From the NCBI GenBank assembly GCA_964506785.1, contig CAZDME010000001.1, positions 1-61,085 of the forward strand: DNA of 61,085 nt, given 5' to 3'. This DNA is from CAZDME01 sp964506785 [NCBI: uncultured bacterium] (GTDB taxonomy: Bacteria; CAZDME01; JAYEMH01). The position numbers and the translations under genes were made by a program. How positions within the stretch are numbered: the first letter of the stretch is position 1; each line of letters opens with the position of its first letter. Positions 15,966 through 23,834 of the stretch are shown in pieces. The notes beneath the pieces were generated by a model. The model was not told the DNA's origin and searched no databases. It was given only the letters and a program-made list of their open reading frames with translations.

Positions 15966-16496
15966 ATGCGTAAAAATTTTTGTTGGGGAGCGTCGTTAAT
16001 TCTAGTTTTAGCCATGTTAGCCAGTGGCTGCGCCGGAAAGAAACCTTTTTGGAAAAAGCAAAGAGCCGGAGGAAAATTAGGCGCCGGGCTTGAAGAGATA
16101 TCCGAAGAGGCGATCCCGCCGGAGCTTTCTGCCAAAGGGAAAGATTTTGTGGAGACAGAGTCTATTGGTGATGTTTTCTTTGAGTACGATGCCTACAATA
16201 TTCGAACCGATGCTAAAGAGGCGCTAAAGAAAAATGCCAGGTGGCTTAAACGTTACCCCGGGGTAGAGATTCAGATAGAGGGGCATTGTGACGAACGGGG
16301 AAGTAACGAATATAACCTGGCCCTGGGACAGCGCCGGGCGACCAGCGCGCGTAATTTTCTTGTTTCCCTCGGAGTGGAGCCGGAACGGATTTATACCATC
16401 AGCTATGGTGAAGAAAAGCCATTTAGTCTGGGGCATAACGAAGAAGCCTGGGCCCAGAATCGCCGGGGGCATTTCCTCATTAGAAGGATGAAATAA
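15966..16496 (+). CDS. pal: Peptidoglycan-associated lipoprotein Pal
   Basis: Outer-membrane lipoprotein that ties the outer membrane to peptidoglycan in the Tol-Pal system. Its 176 aa have a signal peptide ending in lipobox LASGC (acylated Cys22). The OmpA-like domain (about 60-176) starts DVFFEYDAYNIR and carries GHCDERGSNEYNLALGQRRA, the peptidoglycan-binding motif. ATG with AAAGGAGGG directly upstream. Followed by cpoB, a tolA-like gene and tolB. Confidence 0.95.
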   Translation: MRKNFCWGASLILVLAMLASGCAGKKPFWKKQRAGGKLGAGLEEISEEAIPPELSAKGKDFVETESIGDVFFEYDAYNIRTDAKEALKKNARWLKRYPGVEIQIEGHCDERGSNEYNLALGQRRATSARNFLVSLGVEPERIYTISYGEEKPFSLGHNEEAWAQNRRGHFLIRRMK

Positions 16497-16662
16497 AAAA
16501 ATCGTTATTCATCTATCGTTATCTCGTGTATCTGTTCTTACGGTGTGATACTTAGATAATGAAAGACTTGTCATTTTATCACACTTACGAAGTGTGATAA
16601 AATGTGTTTTGGCACATTTTAAACGTGATAACGAACAACGAAATAACGTGATAAAGCGAAAA
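16497..16662. repeat. Heptamer patch plus palindrome and GATAACG array before cpoB
   Basis: CGTTATT CATCTAT CGTTATC units (16502-16525), then the dispersed palindrome, a second hairpin with AAAATGTG and CACATTTT arms (16599-16620), then GTGATAACG AACAACG AAATAACG TGATAAAG. It generates a false N-terminal extension of the next gene. Confidence 0.75.
16576..16600. repeat. Dispersed RAYT-type palindrome, copy 3
   Basis: Arms TTATCACACTT and AAGTGTGATAA with loop ACG, that is the reverse-complement orientation of the RAYT-flanking copies. Confidence 0.92.
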
Positions 16663-17340
16663 ATGCTAAAATATTTATTGCTTGGATTAGCCGTTTTTTT
16701 ATCTGGCTGTGTTACCACCATGGGGGGAGAAGAGGTGGCTCGCTTGCAGTATGGATTGGGCCGGTTGAACAAGCAGACAAACGAAGCCTTAGAAAAAATA
16801 GAAAAGAAGGAAGAGTTTTTAGAAAATAAGTTAGCCGTTTTAGAAGACGAAGTTAAAGAGTTAAAAAATGAAATAGATGTTAATCGGCAAGCCCTCATAA
16901 AGATTGAGCCGGGAGTAGTTAGTGCCCAGGGCTGGCTTTTGCCTCAGGAAAAAGAAAGTCAATTATTCCAGACCGCTTATAGCGACTATCTCAAAGGGCA
17001 ATATTCCCTGGCGGTTATGGGTCTTCAGGAATATTTGCGTTTAAATCCCCAAGGGTCTCGGGCAGCCGAGGCAGAGTATTGGTTGGCAGAGTCATTTTTT
17101 AGCCAGAAGGATTTTAAATCGGCCGTTGAAGAGTTTGACAAATTAATTAAAAACCATCCCAAAAGCCGCTGGGCAGCTCCGGGGCTGTACAAAAAAGCCC
17201 TGGCCCTGGCCAAAGACGGAAAAGACGCTGATGCCCTGGTGATTGCCGAAGAAATTATTACCAAGTTTCCAAAAAGTGACGAAAGCAGATTAGCCGAGGA
17301 ATTAAAGAAGGAATTAGAGCCACAGATTCCCAAACCCTAA
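16663..17340 (+). CDS. CpoB/YbgF-like periplasmic TPR lipoprotein
   Basis: Tol-Pal-associated coordinator of outer-membrane constriction and peptidoglycan synthesis, by analogy with CpoB. From ATG 16663 the product is 225 aa with a signal peptide and lipobox LSGC (Cys16), a coiled coil (about 25-80, rich in E/K), and three TPR-like repeats in the C-terminal half (FQTAYSDYLKGQYSLAVMGL, EYWLAESFFSQKDFKSAVEE, APGLYKKALALAKDGKDADA). E. coli CpoB has a cleavable signal and no lipid anchor, so the lipobox is a variation. Any start upstream of 16663 would translate repeat DNA. Confidence 0.88.
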   Translation: MLKYLLLGLAVFLSGCVTTMGGEEVARLQYGLGRLNKQTNEALEKIEKKEEFLENKLAVLEDEVKELKNEIDVNRQALIKIEPGVVSAQGWLLPQEKESQLFQTAYSDYLKGQYSLAVMGLQEYLRLNPQGSRAAEAEYWLAESFFSQKDFKSAVEEFDKLIKNHPKSRWAAPGLYKKALALAKDGKDADALVIAEEIITKFPKSDESRLAEELKKELEPQIPKP

Positions 17341-17493
17341 CTCCTTAGGGATTTACCGGTTAAAGGCAATCCAGGTTTTCCTTGAAATAACCGGGTGTCT
17401 TGTTTCGGGCGAGACCTGCCTGCCGGCAGACAGTGAATTCTAAGGGGCTCCGGATTTGGGATTTTTGATAAACAAGGGAAGTCTCTAAAAAAG

Positions 17494-18126
17494 ATGGGTA
17501 TTTTGTCTGAATTCACCCACTTAAGAAAAGCTTTGGTTACTTCCCTAGCGGTGCATTTTTTTTTAATCTGCATAGCCGCAAGTTTGCCTTTTTTCAAGCG
17601 TCGGATTATTTATAGCGCCCCTCTTTTTGTTGATATCGTAAAGACGCCGCCTACACCTGCTAAAAAGACGCAGAAAAAGAAAAGCGTAGTTTATAAAAAG
17701 CCAAAAAAGAAAGAAGCTAAGAAAAAAATTCAAAAAAAGCCCAAGACAATAGTAAAAAAAAAGGAAGAAACACCAGAGGCTTCTGAAGAAAAGGTAGTTA
17801 AACCGGTTCCCAAAGGGAAGGTTTCAGTCGATGCGGCTAAATTCCCTTTTACTTATTACCTCAGTATTATTCAAAGTAAAATTACTGAAAATTGGGTTCC
17901 CCCGGGAGAAGACACAGGGGAAAAAGAGGTCATGCTTTATTTCCGGATTCTAAAAAACGGGGAAATAACTTTTCCTAAAATAGAGAAAACCTCAGGAAGT
18001 AAAGTCTTTGATCAATCAGCCTTACGAGCAGTTGCCCTTGCTACCCCCCTGCCTCCTCTACCGCCGGAATTTGATGAAAATTTTCTTGGGGTTCACTTTG
18101 GTTTCCATTTTGAAGGGGAAGGATAA
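17494..18126 (+). CDS. TonB/TolA-like energy transducer
   Basis: A 210-aa protein with an N-terminal membrane helix (about 13-33), a Lys-rich, Pro-containing periplasmic stretch (about 50-110) and a TonB C-terminal-type domain (about 120-205, with ITENWVPPG and VMLYFRILKNGEI). Placement between cpoB and tolB suggests the TolA role of coupling TolQR proton flow to Pal/TolB. Another TonB-like gene lies after tolR at 20957, so the two may divide TolA and TonB functions. The 150 bp upstream hold only an imperfect CCTGCC/GGCAG palindrome. Confidence 0.85.
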   Translation: MGILSEFTHLRKALVTSLAVHFFLICIAASLPFFKRRIIYSAPLFVDIVKTPPTPAKKTQKKKSVVYKKPKKKEAKKKIQKKPKTIVKKKEETPEASEEKVVKPVPKGKVSVDAAKFPFTYYLSIIQSKITENWVPPGEDTGEKEVMLYFRILKNGEITFPKIEKTSGSKVFDQSALRAVALATPLPPLPPEFDENFLGVHFGFHFEGEG

Positions 18127-18155
18127 TATCACTACCTCAGCGGGAAAAGGGGAAA

Positions 18156-19448
18156 ATGAAAAAATTAGTTCTGGCAAGTTTGATTTTGATAGCGCTTACT
18201 CTATCGTCTGACCTTTGGGCGGTGGACGTTTACTTGAATATTGCTAAAGGCGTGGGCAGAAAGGTAAGGATTGCCCTTTCGCCTTTTGTGGATAAAAAAG
18301 GAGACGACCCGGACGAGCTTGGCGAAGATATTTCTCAAGTTGTTGAGGATGACCTTAGGCAATCCGGATACTTTTATCTGGTTACCCCGCAGGATTCCAT
18401 TCACCCGGAGATGAACCTTGATGAAAGGTTTGAAAAATTCAAAACTGCCGGAGCGGAAGTTATGGCCGACGGCAAATTTAGTGTTAACGACGAGAAAATA
18501 GTTTTTGAAGGCCGCCTGTATGATTTGTCTGACAGCCGGCAGATTACCGGCCGGGCTTATCGGGGGGAAAAAACAGGTTTCCGTCAGATTGCCCACCGTT
18601 TTTCCGACGAAATTGTCTATCGTTTTACCGGCGTTAAAGGCATTGCCCATACCAAAATTGCCTTTGTTCATCGGGAAGGGGGAAATAAGGAGCTGTATCT
18701 GGTGGATTATGACGGGTATAACTTGGAAAAACTTACCTTTGACTATTCCTTGGGACTTTTTCCCGCCTGGTCTCCAGACGGGAACAGCCTGGTTTATACT
18801 ACTTATAAAAAAGGCAATCCCGATCTTTACCTAATCGATTTCCAAAGGAAAAAGGTGAGTGAATTATTGGGTTTTCAGGGATTGAATATGGGGGCAGAAT
18901 TTTCGCCGAATGGGAAAGAGATAGCTTTGGTTTTGAGTAAAGACGGTAACCCGGAAATTTATCTCTATTCGGTAAAGCAAAAAAAACTCAAACGTTTGAC
19001 TTACTACCGCGGGGTTGATTCCGGGCCGAGTTGGTCTCCTAACGGCCGGGAAATCGCTTTTTCGTCTGACCGTTCCGGCACCCCCCAGATTTACATAATG
19101 GATAAAGAAGGAGGTAATCTTCGCCGGGTGAGCTTTACGGGCGGATATAATACCTCGCCTGATTGGTCTCCCCGGGGAGACCAGATTGTTTATGCCGGAA
19201 TGAAAGGGAAAATGTTCGATATTTATACGCTTAATGTTCATAGCCGAAAGACGGAGAAACTCACCGATAGTTTGTTTACCGGCGGCACCAATGAAGAGCC
19301 CTGCTGGTCGCCTGACGGAAGATACATCGCCTATAGCGCCACTCGGGGAGGAAAAAGAGAAATTTTTGTTATGGAGGCCTCCGGAGCCAATAAGCGAAAA
19401 TTGGCTGGCCTTCCTGGGGACTGTTTTAGCCCAGCCTGGTCGCCGTAA
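18156..19448 (+). CDS. tolB: Tol-Pal system protein TolB
   Basis: Periplasmic beta-propeller of the Tol-Pal system that binds Pal. 430 aa: signal peptide (about 1-22, ending LWA), TolB N-terminal domain (about 25-165, VRIALSPFVDKKGDD), then six WD40-like PD40 repeats with the repeated pattern PAWSPDGNSLVYTT, PSWSPNGREIAFSSD, PDWSPRGDQIVYAG, PCWSPDGRYIAYSA. It ends with a last half-blade SPAWSP. ATG start with GGGGAAA upstream; 29 bp after the preceding TonB-like gene, hence the same operon. Confidence 0.96.
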   Translation: MKKLVLASLILIALTLSSDLWAVDVYLNIAKGVGRKVRIALSPFVDKKGDDPDELGEDISQVVEDDLRQSGYFYLVTPQDSIHPEMNLDERFEKFKTAGAEVMADGKFSVNDEKIVFEGRLYDLSDSRQITGRAYRGEKTGFRQIAHRFSDEIVYRFTGVKGIAHTKIAFVHREGGNKELYLVDYDGYNLEKLTFDYSLGLFPAWSPDGNSLVYTTYKKGNPDLYLIDFQRKKVSELLGFQGLNMGAEFSPNGKEIALVLSKDGNPEIYLYSVKQKKLKRLTYYRGVDSGPSWSPNGREIAFSSDRSGTPQIYIMDKEGGNLRRVSFTGGYNTSPDWSPRGDQIVYAGMKGKMFDIYTLNVHSRKTEKLTDSLFTGGTNEEPCWSPDGRYIAYSATRGGKREIFVMEASGANKRKLAGLPGDCFSPAWSP

Positions 19449-19449
19449 T

Positions 19450-19488
19450 AAAAACAGTTTACAGTTAACAGTGGACAGTGAACAGTCG
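19450..19488. repeat. ACAGTTT-type heptamer array
   Basis: Five consecutive units in perfect 7-bp register: ACAGTTT ACAGTTA ACAGTGG ACAGTGA ACAGTCG. Confidence 0.85.
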
Positions 19489-19646
19489 GCAGAAAAACAC
19501 TGCATAATTCAGAAGATGTGTTTGTGCTAGAAAAAAATTTACTTTTTCGTTTATGCAATTTTGCCTTAGCCTGCCCCTGTGTGTCGGTAGGCAGTCCACA
19601 GAGAAAGATAAATAAAATTGCAATTGTTCTAATCATTCCCCCATTT

Positions 19647-19671
19647 TTATCACACTTACGAAGTGTGATAA
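19647..19671. repeat. Dispersed RAYT-type palindrome, copy 4
   Basis: Arms TTATCACACTT and AAGTGTGATAA with loop ACG. Followed by the tail AAGAGTGATATTTTTTGCTT then CAACGAG and a GATAACG array. Confidence 0.92.
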
Positions 19672-19691
19672 AAGAGTGATATTTTTTGCTT

Positions 19692-19745
19692 TCAACGAGA
19701 TGCCGGGCAACGGGATAACGTGATAACGATATAACGAGATGACGG
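19692..19745. repeat. GATAACG-type heptamer array
   Basis: AACGAGAT GCCGGGC AACGGGAT AACGTGAT AACGATAT AACGAGAT GACGG. Joined to palindrome copy 4 through the conserved tail. Confidence 0.8.
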
Positions 19746-19771
19746 TGAAGGTGATAATAGGCAAAAAACGC

Positions 19772-19800
19772 TTGCATTTCTATATAGCATATGATAACAT
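19772..19800 (+). promoter_or_regulatory. Promoter of tolQ
   Basis: TTGCAT (19772-19777), 17-bp spacer, TAACAT (19795-19800), about 70 bp before the tolQ start. Confidence 0.6.
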
Positions 19801-19869
19801 GCTGATAATATCGGTTCTGGGGTATAAATCCTTACTAACATAATATATTGTATCCAAGGGGAGGGGTGA

Positions 19870-20502
19870 ATGTTCCATAATATCGCCGAGACATTCAGAT
19901 TTATTGCCAAGGGCGGAGTTTTAATGATTCCCATTATTTTCTGTTCAGTGCTCGCCCTGGCTATCATTATTGAACGCCTTTATTCTCTTCATCAAGCTCA
20001 AATCAACACCCAGGAATTTATGGCCCGCATCAGAGAGGTTCTGAAGAGAAATAAGATAATGGAAGCGATCCAAATTTGTGAAGATACCCCCGGGCCGATT
20101 GCCCAGATTCTTAAAGCCGGCATTCTTAAATACGACAGGGGAAAAGATGAGATTAAAGAAGCTATTGATGATGCCGGGCGGCACGAAGTGCCCCGGTTAG
20201 AAAAATATATGAATGTGCTTTCAACTGTTACTAACGTGGCTCCGCTTTTAGGTTTTTTAGGAACAGTTTCAGGGATGATTCGGGCTTTCATGCAAATACA
20301 GGAAAAAGGCGGAGTAGTTAACCCCGGCGATTTAGCCAATGGTATATGGGAGGCTTTACTAACTACCGCCGCAGGTTTAGCGGTGGCTATCCCGGTCCTG
20401 GTAGTTTATAACTATTTGGTGAGCCGGGTTGACGGTTTTGTCTTAGAGATGGAGAGAAGTTCCACGGATTTAGTGGAGATACTTTCTGATAAACCCCATT
20501 AG
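19870..20502 (+). CDS. tolQ: TolQ/ExbB family proton channel protein
   Basis: Inner-membrane proton channel subunit that powers Tol-Pal. 210 aa with three membrane helices: about 15-37 (GGVLMIPIIFCSVLALAIIIE), about 118-140 (VTNVAPLLGFLGTVSGMI) and about 155-185 (ALLTTAAGLAVAIPVLVVYNYL). The LGTVSGM and TTAAGLAVAIP motifs are diagnostic of MotA/TolQ/ExbB. ATG follows GGGGAGGGG. With tolR and a TonB-like gene it forms a second Tol cluster separate from pal-cpoB-tolB, so TolQ rather than ExbB is inferred from context. Confidence 0.93.
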   Translation: MFHNIAETFRFIAKGGVLMIPIIFCSVLALAIIIERLYSLHQAQINTQEFMARIREVLKRNKIMEAIQICEDTPGPIAQILKAGILKYDRGKDEIKEAIDDAGRHEVPRLEKYMNVLSTVTNVAPLLGFLGTVSGMIRAFMQIQEKGGVVNPGDLANGIWEALLTTAAGLAVAIPVLVVYNYLVSRVDGFVLEMERSSTDLVEILSDKPH

Positions 20503-20538
20503 AGAATTTATTTCTAACGGGGGGGTTCTCTAACGGGG
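20494..20538 (+). promoter_or_regulatory. Hairpin across the tolQ stop and tolR ribosome-binding site
   Basis: CCCCATTAGAGAA (20494-20506) pairs with TTCTCTAACGGGG (20526-20538) except at one position. The 3' arm includes the likely tolR Shine-Dalgarno GGGG, so translation of tolQ would open it. Confidence 0.5.
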
Positions 20539-20546
20539 TAAAAACT

Positions 20547-20951
20547 ATGAGATTCCGAAGACGAGCTAGGCTTTTAGGAGGGTTAACTAATACTACACCG
20601 CTGGTAGATGTTGTTTTTAACCTTTTACTTTTTTTTATGCTTTCCTCATCTTTTATCGTCCATTCGGGGATTAAGATTAAGCTGCCAGAGGCCTCGATAA
20701 AAGAAACCGAACGGGAGGCAAAATTAAATGTTACCATCACCCGCGACAATCGTATTTTTCTCAATGAACGGAGAGTGAATTTAAAAACGCTTCCCCAGAC
20801 GATGAAAGGTTTTATCACTACGGGAAAAGAAGAAATTCTTTTTATCAAGGCAGACGCTAATGTCCGCCACGGGTTAGTGGTTGAAGTGATGGATATTGCT
20901 AAAAGAGCCGGGGTTGAACGTTTAGCCATCGCGACTGAACCGAAAAGGTAA
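20547..20951 (+). CDS. tolR: TolR/ExbD family protein
   Basis: Partner of TolQ; carries the proton-carrying aspartate. 134 aa: short basic cytoplasmic N-terminus, one membrane helix (about 18-38) beginning TPLVDVVFNLLLFFMLSSSF with the conserved Asp, then a periplasmic domain typical of ExbD/TolR. Located 44 bp after tolQ and 5 bp before the TonB-like gene. Confidence 0.93.
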   Translation: MRFRRRARLLGGLTNTTPLVDVVFNLLLFFMLSSSFIVHSGIKIKLPEASIKETEREAKLNVTITRDNRIFLNERRVNLKTLPQTMKGFITTGKEEILFIKADANVRHGLVVEVMDIAKRAGVERLAIATEPKR

Positions 20952-20956
20952 AAGCA

Positions 20957-21556
20957 ATGTTTAAAAGGAAGCCGTCATTAAAAGGTGCTTTAATTGGTTC
21001 CTTTATCGCGCATTCTGCCGTCCTTATCTTGTTTTCCATCGCTACGGTCAAAGAATTTTATCCTCAGCCCAGATATCTTGAGGTTTCCTTAGGGGCTCCC
21101 AGGGGAATGAGATATGTGCATTCAACTTCTTTCCGCCCCATAGAGAGAGCTGCCTACCATCCAAAGGCCCGCATTCCCGCAAACTTTTTTTACCGGGTTA
21201 GGAAGGCTTCTTTAGAAATTGCCCTAACCCATCCCCAAGGAAACCCCGGAGTCTTGAAACCAGCCCGCCAGATAGACTCACCCCCCAGCTTATTTCTCGG
21301 CTCCTCTCGAGAGGCAGAGGATTGGACGGGGAATCAAGATATCTTGAAAATTTTACGTGTTGTCTCTCCCGAGTCTCAGTATTTGATGCAAAAGATTGCC
21401 ATTGAAAGAGAAGTGAAATTAAGGGTTCATCTTAGCCCTGACGGACGGGTGAGCTGGGTAGAAATGAATACATCTTCCGGGAATGCTTTACTGGACGGGT
21501 GGATAAAAAAGGAGATAGCCCGTTGGCAATTTATACCCTTATACCATCATGATTAA
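20957..21556 (+). CDS. TonB-like C-terminal domain protein
   Basis: A 199-aa protein with an N-terminal membrane helix (about 10-30), an extended middle region and a weak TonB-like C-terminal domain (about 130-199: LRVHLSPDGRVSWVEM, LLDGWIKKEIARWQFIPL). Position after tolR suggests the TolA/TonB partner of this TolQR pair. The middle lacks the long Pro/Lys repeats of classical TonB. Its stop overlaps the next start by 8 bp. Confidence 0.75.
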   Translation: MFKRKPSLKGALIGSFIAHSAVLILFSIATVKEFYPQPRYLEVSLGAPRGMRYVHSTSFRPIERAAYHPKARIPANFFYRVRKASLEIALTHPQGNPGVLKPARQIDSPPSLFLGSSREAEDWTGNQDILKILRVVSPESQYLMQKIAIEREVKLRVHLSPDGRVSWVEMNTSSGNALLDGWIKKEIARWQFIPLYHHD

Positions 21557-21797
21557 ACTGCCGTTTTCAGTTGCCGTGGCCTTATATATTTTTCTTATCC
21601 TGGGAGTAATATTTAGTGTCTGGATATACAGCGAGGTGAGAAGAAAACTGCGAGCCTCGTCTTTTAAAAAAATATTATGGGAATGTCCAATCTGCACTAA
21701 GGTTTATTGGGTAGATTCAAGCAGGCAAATGTCACAATGTCCTCATTGCCAAAGTTTTAATAAAAAGAGCGATAAAGCGAACTTCAATCTCTCCTGA
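21549..21797 (+). CDS. Small membrane protein with zinc-ribbon motif
   Basis: An 82-aa protein with one N-terminal membrane helix (about 4-26) and a cytoplasmic tail carrying CPIC and CPHC pairs (about 46-49 and 66-69), a likely zinc ribbon. ATG at 21549 overlaps the TonB-like gene, so it is translationally coupled and part of the tolQR operon. I do not recognise a named family; function unknown. Confidence 0.75.
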   Translation: MIKLPFSVAVALYIFLILGVIFSVWIYSEVRRKLRASSFKKILWECPICTKVYWVDSSRQMSQCPHCQSFNKKSDKANFNLS

Positions 21798-21847
21798 AGA
21801 CGTCAAGCTCTCCTTCTATGCCCCCGGGCAGTTAAGATTCTAACAAG

Positions 21848-22597
21848 ATGAAGAAGAAAAAAAATCAAACCACCTCCTTTTCGCTCTCTCGCAAGAGGCT
21901 GCGTGATCTTTCGTCTACCTCAGTCAATAAGCAAGAAGGCAGAGGAGTTACAGAAGTTCTTCTTAAGCTCCGAGAGGAAAAGAAAAAAAGCGAACAATAC
22001 CTTCAAACATTGCATCAACTTCTTTTAAGTATCGCCAGAGCCTTTGCCGCCGCCGTTGAAACTAAAGACCCTTATAGCAAAGGCCATAGCCAAAAGGTGA
22101 CCCAATATACCCTGGCGATTGCCAGGGAACTGCCGGCTTCTTTAAGAGAGAAATTTAGCGGCAACGCCCTGAGAGAGCTTCAATTGGCGGCTTTTCTACA
22201 TGATATCGGCAAAATTGCTATCAGAAATGATATTCTGGATAAAAATGGTCCTTTGAATGAAGATGAATGGAAAGAGATAAAAAAACATCCCCGCCTTGGC
22301 GCCGAGATTTTAGAGCCGATTAAAGAACTAAAGGAGGTAGCGCGCCATATTAAGCATCATCATGAACGGGTTGATGGAAAAGGCTATCCGGATGGACTTA
22401 AAGGAGAGGAAATTCCTTTAGCCTCTCGGATTATAGCCGTGGCAGATGCTTTTGAGGCAATGACGGCGGCGCGGCCTTACCGTGACAAAATGCCTCGCCG
22501 AAAAGCCATAGAGGAATTGAGGCGCTGTAGCGGACGGCAGTTTGATAAGCGTATTATCGAAGCTTTTACGCGCGCCTATAAAAAGAAAAAAGTTTAG
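21848..22597 (+). CDS. HD-GYP domain protein, probable c-di-GMP phosphodiesterase
   Basis: A 249-aa single-domain HD-GYP protein that would hydrolyse c-di-GMP. An N-terminal basic/coiled region (about 1-60) precedes the HD-GYP domain, with FLHDIGKIAI (catalytic HD), HPRLGAEIL, HHERVDGKGYPDGLKGEEIP (the HHE..GYP signature) and ADAFEAMTAARPYR. All metal ligands look intact. No sensory domain is attached. The window also holds a c-di-GMP riboswitch (50701-50801), so both turnover and sensing are present. Confidence 0.92.
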   Translation: MKKKKNQTTSFSLSRKRLRDLSSTSVNKQEGRGVTEVLLKLREEKKKSEQYLQTLHQLLLSIARAFAAAVETKDPYSKGHSQKVTQYTLAIARELPASLREKFSGNALRELQLAAFLHDIGKIAIRNDILDKNGPLNEDEWKEIKKHPRLGAEILEPIKELKEVARHIKHHHERVDGKGYPDGLKGEEIPLASRIIAVADAFEAMTAARPYRDKMPRRKAIEELRRCSGRQFDKRIIEAFTRAYKKKKV

Positions 22598-22655
22598 AAC
22601 TGACAGCGAAAAAACATAGTTTAAAAATTGAAACTTAATATGCGGGAGGAAAATA

Positions 22656-23684
22656 ATGAATGTTGGCGTGTTGACTGGCGGTGGTGATTGCCCTGGATTA
22701 AATGCGGTTATTAGGGCGGTGATTCGAAAAGGCCTTCAATTTAATTTCAAAACCGTTGGTTTTCGCCGCGGTTGGGCCGGAGTAATGGAGGGGGATTTTA
22801 TGCCCTTGACTTTAAATGATTCCTCCGGCATTTTAGCCCGCGGGGGAACTATTTTAGGCACTTCCCGGACCAATCCGTTTAAGGAAGAAGGCGGAGCGGA
22901 GAAAATCGGGGAATCCATAAAAAAATTTAATATCGGCGCTTTAATTGCCATCGGCGGTGACGATACCTTAGGAGTGGCCAATAAATTGTATAAAGAAAAG
23001 GGATTAAAGGTCATCGGCGTGCCTAAAACCATCGATAACGATTTATCGGCAACCGATTACACCTTTGGCTTTGATACGGCCGTAACTATTGCCACCGAAG
23101 CTGTTGACCGGTTGCATAGCACGGCTGAGTCTCACCAGCGGGTAATGATCGTTGAAGTAATGGGCAGGCATGCCGGCTGGATCGCCCTTTTCAGCGGGTT
23201 AGCCGGCGGGGCTGATTGTATTCTCATCCCAGAGAAACCTTTTGATGTTGACGAGGTGTGCCGGATAATCGCCAAAAGATATGCCCGGGGGAAAACTTTT
23301 AGTATTATTGTTGTCGCCGAGGGCTCTAAACCCAGGGGCATCCCAGAAATTACCAAGGATGACAGTATTGATGCTTTCGGACATATTCGGCTGGGAGGGA
23401 TCGGTAACTGGTTAAGCAAAGAAATTGAAAAAAAGACGCATTATGAAACCCGTGTCTCAATCTTAGGCCATACCCAAAGAGGAGGCTCACCTACGGCGTA
23501 TGACCGGATTTTGGCCACCCGTTTCGGAATTAAAGCGATGGAGTTGATTAAGGAAGGAAAATTCGGCCAGATGGCTAGCCTCCAGGGGAATGAAATAAAA
23601 AATGTAGCTTTGAGTGAAGCGGTAGCCAGTCCCAAGCTGGTCGATGATAAATGGTACCGTTTAGCCGAGGTATTTTTCGGGTAA
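22656..23684 (+). CDS. 6-phosphofructokinase, PPi-type signature
   Basis: Phosphorylates fructose 6-phosphate. 342 aa, matching the mixed-substrate PFK group: GGGDCPGLNAVIRA near the N-terminus, IGGDDTLGVA, GVPKTIDND, MGRHAGWIALFSGLAGGAD. Two discriminating positions carry Asp (GGDD, where ATP enzymes have GGDG) and Lys (PKTIDND, where ATP enzymes have PGTIDND). That pattern is known from pyrophosphate-dependent enzymes, so a reversible PPi-PFK is the likely activity (inference from residues). ATG with GGGAGGAAAA. Confidence 0.92.
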   Translation: MNVGVLTGGGDCPGLNAVIRAVIRKGLQFNFKTVGFRRGWAGVMEGDFMPLTLNDSSGILARGGTILGTSRTNPFKEEGGAEKIGESIKKFNIGALIAIGGDDTLGVANKLYKEKGLKVIGVPKTIDNDLSATDYTFGFDTAVTIATEAVDRLHSTAESHQRVMIVEVMGRHAGWIALFSGLAGGADCILIPEKPFDVDEVCRIIAKRYARGKTFSIIVVAEGSKPRGIPEITKDDSIDAFGHIRLGGIGNWLSKEIEKKTHYETRVSILGHTQRGGSPTAYDRILATRFGIKAMELIKEGKFGQMASLQGNEIKNVALSEAVASPKLVDDKWYRLAEVFFG

Positions 23685-23696
23685 AAGTTGATTCAT

Positions 23697-23828
23697 CAAG
23701 GCAGACGGGAAAAGGGAAACGGTAGAAGGGAGACGGGAGATGAAAAAGAAGGGAGAAGAGAGATGGTAAACGGGAAAAGAAGGGAAACGGTAGAAGGGAG
23801 ACGGAAAATGGAAGATGAGAAAAAAAAG
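23697..23828. repeat. ACGGGAG-type heptamer array
   Basis: About 130 bp in a 7-bp register: AGACGGG AAAAGGG AAACGGT AGAAGGG AGACGGG AGATGAA, later AAACGGT AGAAGGG AGACGGA AAATGGA AGATGAG. Its frame is open and gives a false 49-residue extension of the next gene. Confidence 0.85.
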
Positions 23829-23834
23829 GAAATT

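Larger units (their letters stand above)
19449..19869. other. 420-bp repeat-rich gap before tolQ
   Basis: Contains an ACAGTTT-type array (19450-19488), an imperfect GCCTGCC/GGCAG palindrome (about 19568-19592), a dispersed palindrome (19647-19671), a GATAACG array (19692-19745) and the tolQ promoter (19772-19800). No gene seen. Confidence 0.8.
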
